Shown here: positions 58,420 through 64,000 of the stretch, in pieces | Layout of the letters: each line of letters begins with the position of its first letter | How positions within the stretch are numbered: the stretch's first letter is position 1 | NCBI RefSeq assembly: GCF_900156125.1 | Contig: NZ_FTLX01000007.1 | Location: forward strand, 62,001-126,000 | DNA from: Domibacillus enclensis | GTDB lineage: Bacteria > Bacillota > Bacilli > Bacillales > Domibacillaceae | Reading direction: 5' to 3' | Length of the DNA stretch: 64,000 bases | Program-made: the position numbers and the translations under genes | The notes under the pieces: generated by a model | Told to the model about the DNA's origin: nothing | Seen by the model: the letters and a program-made list of their open reading frames with translations, nothing else | Databases searched by the model: none

Positions 58420-58499
58420 CATAAAGTTAAAAAACAAACGTGTCAAAAGAATCTTAACTGTTTTTCAAGATTGTTCCCATTTTTCAGAGCAAGGATTAG

Positions 58500-58990
58500 G
58501 CTGTATTTCTCGAAAAGAACATTCAGGGGCTCCGGGCTGCCGGCTCCGCGCATCGAGAAAGCAGGCGGTGAGCTAGTCTTTGTCGCTGTCGCGCCAAAGC
58601 CGGATCTCACCTGCCCGCCAGTTTCGCGGAAGTCTACGCCGGCCTCCCTCCGCCCGTAGTGGTTTTAAAGGAACGGAGTGAATGACTGACGGCTATTCTT
58701 GAAAACATGTGACATCGAGAAGGAATCCCGCTTTTCCTACATGGTGGAAATCAAGGGATTCTCACCTCTCCCTTTCCAATCAGAACCATTTCCATTTTTG
58801 GTTTTGCAATCTGCTTTTCCTCCCCACCAGGGCGGCTGGCGCAGGACGGAGACTCGGGAGGGATCAGCGGGTTAGGTGAGATCCACTTTTGGAGCGTCAG
58901 CGACAAAAGTTAGCTCACCGCCCGCCCCTCCGAACGCGAAGTCCTGCAGAAGCCGCCCTACTATGTTGGCGCAAGCACGGCTGCTTTTAA
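58500..58990. repeat. Composite structured repeat, copy 3
   Basis: This fills the space between the RG acetylesterase and YesS-like genes. Module 1 (58523-58663) has the conserved arms GGGGCTCCGGGCTGCCGG and GCCGGCCTCCCTCCGCCC, but a different inner hairpin from copy 2 (GGTGAG, CTTTG / CAAAG, CTCACC), which is an inverted relative of the module 2 core. Module 2 (58829-58959) has the full nested hairpin with AGGGCGGCT/AGCCGCCCT, GCAGGAC/GTCCTGC, GGTGAG/CTCACC and ACTTTTG/CAAAAGT. I see no gene in it. Confidence 0.75.
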
Positions 58991-59044
58991 AAAAGCGGAG
59001 TAGTCACCTGCTATTCATTGACAAAATCTTTTTTCAACAGCGTG

Positions 59045-59069
59045 AGCCGGATTCTCATTGAATCCGGCT
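59045..59069 (-). terminator. Duplicated hairpin, right copy, at the end of the YesS-like gene
   Basis: GAGCCGGATTC pairs with GAATCCGGCTC around a 5-base loop. It overlaps the stop codon of the YesS-like gene and repeats the hairpin at 58395-58419. The minus-strand tail lacks a clean T run. Confidence 0.5.
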
Positions 59070-61333
59070 CATTCGTTATTGGCGGGCGTTCCGTCAAAGC
59101 GGTTTTGCTCCCGGTATTTCCCGGGTGTGATGCCTTCCAGCTTGCGGAAAAAGCGGATGAAGTTTTGCGAGTTGTTATATTGCAGCCGTTCCGCGATTTC
59201 CTTCACGGATAGGTCCGTTTCCTTCAGCCATTTTTTCGCCATTGTATAGCGGAAATTCGCCAGGTAGTCGCTAAAGGACTGGCCCAGCTCTTTTTTGAAA
59301 ATTTCACTTAAATAATTTGGATTGTAATGAAGACGGCCCGCAATGACATCCAGCGTTAATTTTGTATCAAACTCATGCTGGACGATATGAACAATTTTAT
59401 CCGAAATCGTTTTGTACTGGGAGCTTTCACGCTCTTCCATTAAATCAATCATCGGGTAGACGATGGTCCCTTTTATAAAATGCTCAACTTCTTCCGCCGT
59501 TTCCATCTCAAATACGGACTTGTACAGCGTTTTATGATCCTTCACCATGAGCGAATCCATCCCGAGCAGCTGAATGAGCTCGACCAGGTTGTTAATCAAG
59601 CGCATAATATTCAGCTCCAGCTCATGCGTTCCCCGGTTGCGCTTGAATAAATCCGCCAGCAGGATATCCAGGCCTTCTTTCGCTTTGTCGCTTTCACCAA
59701 GCTTAATCGCTTCAAACAAACGGTTCTCTAAAATTTTCGGATAATAGCTTGTTTTCACTTCCGACGCGTCAAACATCGCATCATGAAACACAATCGCTTC
59801 TTTGCCCACCTTCAATCGGTATTTCAGTGCACTTAGTCCTTGGTCGAGTGCCTGGTCGCTTTCGCTCAGCTTTTCAAACGAACGGCTGATGCCAATGCTG
59901 ACGGAAATGGAAAACAGCTCTTTCACCGTTTGCTGGATTTGCTCCGCATAGGACTGCAGAAGGGCGGCGTTTTGTTGCTCATCCGGTTCATGGCCAATGA
60001 GAATAACCGCCTGGGTTTTCGAATCAATCGCAGCCGGTGCCAGCCGTTCTCCTTCTTCAATAATCTCTGTCATTATTTGGCTGATGCCAAAAGACAGCAC
60101 GTCCTTTTCTTTGCTCGTATATTTTTTGGCATCAACATGGTCCACTTGCAGCACAAAGGCGTATAAGCGAGACCAGGAAACCGGATAGCCGAATTTTTGC
60201 AGCTCTTCTGCGATTTCATCTTCTGTTTTTCTGCCATGAAATAAATTGATCGCAAACAGCGTTTTTAATTGCTCAACCTGGCCGTTTACCCGGTGCTCAA
60301 GCGACTCATTTTGATCAAGCACCGTGCGGATCGTCCGGCCGATCAGTTCAAATTCATCTTTAAAGGTGCCGCTTTTTGATTTCGGGATAATCGTCTGCAG
60401 CTCGCGAATCGGCTTTGAAAAGTAGTTGGAGCTTAAATATGCAATCATTACGATCAGCATAAGCATCACGATGCTCATAAGCACCGTGCCGATCACCGTC
60501 GGCTTCATCGCCGCTGCATACTCATTTTCGTCAATTTTTGTTATATAGATCCAGCTGTTGTAAACCGATTTCGAGTACGCGAACTTTCCTTCACCGTCTG
60601 ATTCGAGTACACCGATCTGCTTGTATTTTTCATTGTCGAGCGTGCTGAGAATGCTTTGAGGCACGGCATCTGACTTCTGATCACCGCTTTGAAACACGAG
60701 CTGGCCATCCTGGTTATAAATCGACATCGAGCCCGTTTCTGCTTGCTTATATACAAGACTGCTCAGTGATTCAATTGGAATGTGAATAATGAGCGCGCCT
60801 GTTTTCACTGTTTTCATGAGCGGTACCTTTTTCACTAGCTGAATCTCTTTTGCGTCAGCTTTCTTAAGCCAGGTGGATGCGTTAGGCAGCGCCAGGTAAT
60901 CCGCGTAGTCTGCTTGAACCTGTTTTTGATCCAGCTGCTTTAAGCCATTTTGGTTGATCGTCCAGTTTCCCCGAAAGCTGACAAGCTCCGCTGTTGTTTG
61001 GTTTGGCCCAAATGTGGAAATGTAATTAAGGCGGTTGTCAATCGTCCGATAAATATCGAAATGACTGGCGGACAGCGGCTGCTGGATCATCTGCTCAAAA
61101 GAAGGGTCGTATACGTAGGAGTTAAATGAGTAGTCAACGGCCTGAAGTTTTTGTTCAAATGTGTTCATCGTTTGAACGACGTTTTCCTGTTTTTCTTTTA
61201 TGATTTGCTCTTCAAATGAATTTTTCGAAAAAAAGTAGGCGAATCCATTAAAAAGCATGACAGCCAGTACGCCGACAATAACAAAAGGCAGGAAAATTCT
61301 ATAAAAATATTTCGGCTTGTTTTTCATCCTCAT
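59069..61333 (-). CDS. yesS: YesS-like membrane-bound AraC regulator of the pectin locus
   Basis: A 754-residue protein: membrane segment at about 13-33, an extracellular sensor domain (about 35-285), a second membrane segment (about 288-310, IGTVLMSIVMLMLIVMIAYL), a cytoplasmic linker (HAMP-like and GGDEF-like remnant region), and a C-terminal AraC HTH (about 650-754, with LHYNPNYLSEIFKKELGQSF and RLQYNNSQNFIRFFRK). B. subtilis YesS has the same build and size and activates rhamnogalacturonan genes. The ATG at 61333 lies 7 bases after AGGGAGG. A cre-like sequence (TGTAAGCGCTTTAC, 61353 region) precedes it. Confidence 0.88.
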   Translation of the reverse strand: MRMKNKPKYFYRIFLPFVIVGVLAVMLFNGFAYFFSKNSFEEQIIKEKQENVVQTMNTFEQKLQAVDYSFNSYVYDPSFEQMIQQPLSASHFDIYRTIDNRLNYISTFGPNQTTAELVSFRGNWTINQNGLKQLDQKQVQADYADYLALPNASTWLKKADAKEIQLVKKVPLMKTVKTGALIIHIPIESLSSLVYKQAETGSMSIYNQDGQLVFQSGDQKSDAVPQSILSTLDNEKYKQIGVLESDGEGKFAYSKSVYNSWIYITKIDENEYAAAMKPTVIGTVLMSIVMLMLIVMIAYLSSNYFSKPIRELQTIIPKSKSGTFKDEFELIGRTIRTVLDQNESLEHRVNGQVEQLKTLFAINLFHGRKTEDEIAEELQKFGYPVSWSRLYAFVLQVDHVDAKKYTSKEKDVLSFGISQIMTEIIEEGERLAPAAIDSKTQAVILIGHEPDEQQNAALLQSYAEQIQQTVKELFSISVSIGISRSFEKLSESDQALDQGLSALKYRLKVGKEAIVFHDAMFDASEVKTSYYPKILENRLFEAIKLGESDKAKEGLDILLADLFKRNRGTHELELNIMRLINNLVELIQLLGMDSLMVKDHKTLYKSVFEMETAEEVEHFIKGTIVYPMIDLMEERESSQYKTISDKIVHIVQHEFDTKLTLDVIAGRLHYNPNYLSEIFKKELGQSFSDYLANFRYTMAKKWLKETDLSVKEIAERLQYNNSQNFIRFFRKLEGITPGKYREQNRFDGTPANNE

Positions 61334-61459
61334 TTCCACCCCTCCCTATTGTAAAGCGCTTACATTTAATTATCTCGAATATTGCTTCTCAAGTCAATAT
61401 CATTTCCTATTTCCTTCCTCTTTTTGTTACACTAAAGAAAGAAAAAAGGAGGCGTTCAC

Positions 61460-61981
61460 GTGAGACTAGCGAATAAAAAAGTCATTGCCCTTGTTGAGGA
61501 AGAGTTTGAAGATCTAGAATTATGGTATCCGATTTTACGGCTGCAGGAAGAAGGTGCGACGGTTCACCTAGTAGGCAAGGAAGCTGGAAAAACGTATGTC
61601 GGCAAATACGGCGTGCCAGCGGAAGCAGCTTATTCCTTTGATGAAATTGATGCTAATGAATACGACGCGATTTTAGTGCCGGGCGGCTGGGCCCCTGATA
61701 AGCTGCGGCGCTATCCGGAAGTTCTTCAGTTTGTGCGCCAAATGGATGAAGCCAAAAAACCGATCGGACAAATTTGCCACGCCGGCTGGGTGCTGATTTC
61801 AGCGAACATTCTGCACGGCAAAAACGTTACAAGCACTCCCGGCATTAAAGATGATATGACCAATGCCGGCGCTGAATGGCACGACGAAGCGGTCATTGTA
61901 GACGGCCACATTATTTCAAGCCGCCGCCCGCCTGATCTGCCTCCTTACGTAAAAGCCTTCGCCGATCAATTAGCAAAATAA
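61460..61981 (+). CDS. PfpI/DJ-1 family protein (YfkM-like)
   Basis: A 173-residue class I glutamine amidotransferase-like protein starting at GTG after AAGGAGG. The nucleophile Cys is in IGQICHAGWVL (about residue 103), with the partner Glu in VEEEFEDLELW and the following His of the CHAG motif. This family includes the PfpI protease-like proteins and deglycases; Bacillus YfkM is a general stress protein. It is monocistronic, with the array/hairpin at 62074-62102 as terminator. Confidence 0.88.
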   Translation: MRLANKKVIALVEEEFEDLELWYPILRLQEEGATVHLVGKEAGKTYVGKYGVPAEAAYSFDEIDANEYDAILVPGGWAPDKLRRYPEVLQFVRQMDEAKKPIGQICHAGWVLISANILHGKNVTSTPGIKDDMTNAGAEWHDEAVIVDGHIISSRRPPDLPPYVKAFADQLAK

Positions 61982-61992
61982 CAGCCGGCGTA

Positions 61993-62119
61993 CGGCACAA
62001 TTAAGCGGTTTATCGCGCAATTACCCGTCGCGGTGGCGCAATTGTGCAGACTAACGCGCAATTATAAAGGATAAGGCGCAATTCACATGGAATTGCGCCT
62101 TATTTACGTTAATTGCGCC
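61993..62119. repeat. 20-bp-phased GCGC word array, second copy of the type
   Basis: A GCAC at 61995 and GCGC at 62015, 62036, 62056, 62076, 62095 and 62115 (steps 20, 21, 20, 20, 19, 20). The first five sit in GCGCAATT and the last two in the inverse AATTGCGC. As in the array at 52926-53032, the inversion point forms a hairpin: GGCGCAATTC/GAATTGCGCC with a 5-base loop (62075-62099). It lies between the PfpI gene and the converging LacI gene and may serve as their terminator. Confidence 0.82.
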
Positions 62120-62134
62120 GTATAATCAAAGGAT

Positions 62135-63145
<1,011 letters not shown>

Positions 63146-64000
63146 TTAAAGTCGGGCTAGAAAACGGTTGAATCCGCGTTTGCCTTCTTCTGTTTGCTTG
63201 AACACACCGCAGTCTTCCAGCCCTCTTAAAAACTTCGCCGCGACGGCCTCCCGGACAAATGCCTCTTCAGACAACTCCCCAACGTATTGTTTACGCAGCT
63301 CTTCCGCCCATTCCTGATGTTCTTTTTTTACTTGAACAGTCTCATCAGAAAGAAAAGCCGCAACCGCTGCCAAGTCTTCTTTGAGACGGGCCGGCAAGAC
63401 CGCAAGCCCCATCACTTCAATTAAGCCAATGTTTTCGCGCTTGATGTGATGAATATCCGCATGCGGGTGAAACAACCCCATTGGATGTTCGTCCGTTGTC
63501 CGGTTATTGCGGAGCACGAGATCAAGCTCAAACACCTCGCCGCGTTTCCGGGCAATCGGTGTGACCGTATTATGCCGGGTCTCTCCGGTAAACGACTGAA
63601 TGCCGCACAGATCATCATCATATCCCCTCCAGACAGCCAGTACGTGATCAGCCGCTGCCGCCAGCTCGTCCGGGTCTTCACTTTTCAGCCGGACAACAGA
63701 CATTGGCCAATATAGTGTGGCACCCTTTACAGCAGGAAACCGGTCCACGGAAAAGGAAACGTCTTCCTTCGCTTTCGCCATCGCAAATTCATAGCGTCCG
63801 CCCTGATAATGATCATGGGTCAAAATTGATCCACCTACAATAGGAAGGTCTGCATTTGATCCAGCGAAATAATGCGGGAATTGACGAACAAAATCGAGAA
63901 GTCGGACAAATCCCGCCCGGTCGATTTTCATATCCCGGTGTTCACCTGACAATAAAATACAATGCTCATGATAATACAAATAAGGAGAGTATTGAAGAAA
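63146..64000 (-). CDS. galT: UTP-hexose-1-phosphate uridylyltransferase, class 2 (C-terminal part)
   Basis: The reading frame is open to the window edge and covers about the last 284 residues of class 2 GalT, which is about 500 residues long in Bacillus. [17 protein letters not shown] is the C-terminal domain signature, and [29 protein letters not shown] follows. The enzyme swaps UMP between UDP-glucose and galactose-1-phosphate in the Leloir pathway. The N-terminal half lies beyond 64000. Confidence 0.9.
   Translation of the reverse strand, partial: FLQYSPYLYYHEHCILLSGEHRDMKIDRAGFVRLLDFVRQFPHYFAGSNADLPIVGGSILTHDHYQGGRYEFAMAKAKEDVSFSVDRFPAVKGATLYWPMSVVRLKSEDPDELAAAADHVLAVWRGYDDDLCGIQSFTGETRHNTVTPIARKRGEVFELDLVLRNNRTTDEHPMGLFHPHADIHHIKRENIGLIEVMGLAVLPARLKEDLAAVAAFLSDETVQVKKEHQEWAEELRKQYVGELSEEAFVREAVAAKFLRGLEDCGVFKQTEEGKRGFNRFLARL

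Noticed and set aside
58876-59061. 61-residue ORF in the third repeat
   Set aside because: It shares a segment (ATKVSSPPAPPNAKSCRSRP) with the ORF at 242-463 only because both cross module 2 of the repeat; no start signal and no conserved ends, so it is read as non-coding.

Overview
The window reads as chromosomal DNA of an endospore-former of the Bacillaceae. It has strong AAGGAGG-type ribosome binding sites, many GTG and TTG starts, sigma-A promoters, short intrinsic terminators, CcpA-like (cre) and CsoR, Fur and CzrA-like operators, and gene neighbourhoods known from Bacillus subtilis (ywrC/ywrD/ywrAB, ytbD/ytcD, the yes pectin genes, copZA-csoR). I cannot name the species. No tRNA, rRNA, IS transposase, phage or CRISPR array was seen.

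Layout. 0-2.6 kb: start of an unknown membrane protein, a composite intergenic repeat, and an adenine deaminase/alkyltransferase-like pair. 2.6-11.9 kb: two sulfur operons on the minus strand, yezD-sbp-cysT-cysW-cysA (sulfate) and ssuB-A-C-D-E (alkanesulfonates). 12-20 kb: a sucrose/fructan cluster (GH32 enzyme, two permeases, binding lipoprotein) flanked by two paralogous LacI repressors. 20-31.3 kb: MFS pump, EAL phosphodiesterase, DCC oxidoreductase, an Lrp/ChrS regulator, a gamma-glutamyltransferase/MFS pair, split chromate transporter genes, a sigma region-2-only protein, a duplicated-domain surface protein, and ogt. 31.3-36.6 kb: HAD phosphatase and an alpha-glucosidase/binding-protein/LacI cluster without permeases. 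37-43.3 kb: metal genes (copA, copZ, csoR, a Csp copper-storage protein, czcD) and a Fur-boxed ferredoxin reductase. 43.5-47 kb: ytbD/ytcD-like pair, XRE-cupin regulator, DoxX. 47-61.3 kb: a pectin/rhamnogalacturonan locus on both strands with its YesS-like regulator. 61.4-64 kb: PfpI protein, LacI regulator and the end of galT.

The most interesting system is in the sulfur operons. Each operon leader has a sigma-A promoter followed by two intrinsic terminators, and each of the four terminators is preceded by the same 21-25 nt hairpin. The hairpin has a GA/A internal loop and covarying stems, and its 3' side is the base of the terminator, which is the geometry of an antiterminator. In the sulfate operon the gene between the two elements is yezD, a 63-residue DUF2292/OscA-type protein. 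In the sulfonate operon the same slot holds a 13-codon ORF. I propose a protein-controlled (possibly YezD) antitermination system for sulfur genes.

A second unusual signal is a set of five intergenic arrays in which a short GC-rich word recurs about every 20 bp (about two helical turns), each array having its own word (GCGC, ATCGC/CGCTGATA or CCGG). A third is a composite structured repeat present three times, with conserved arms and exchangeable inner hairpins.
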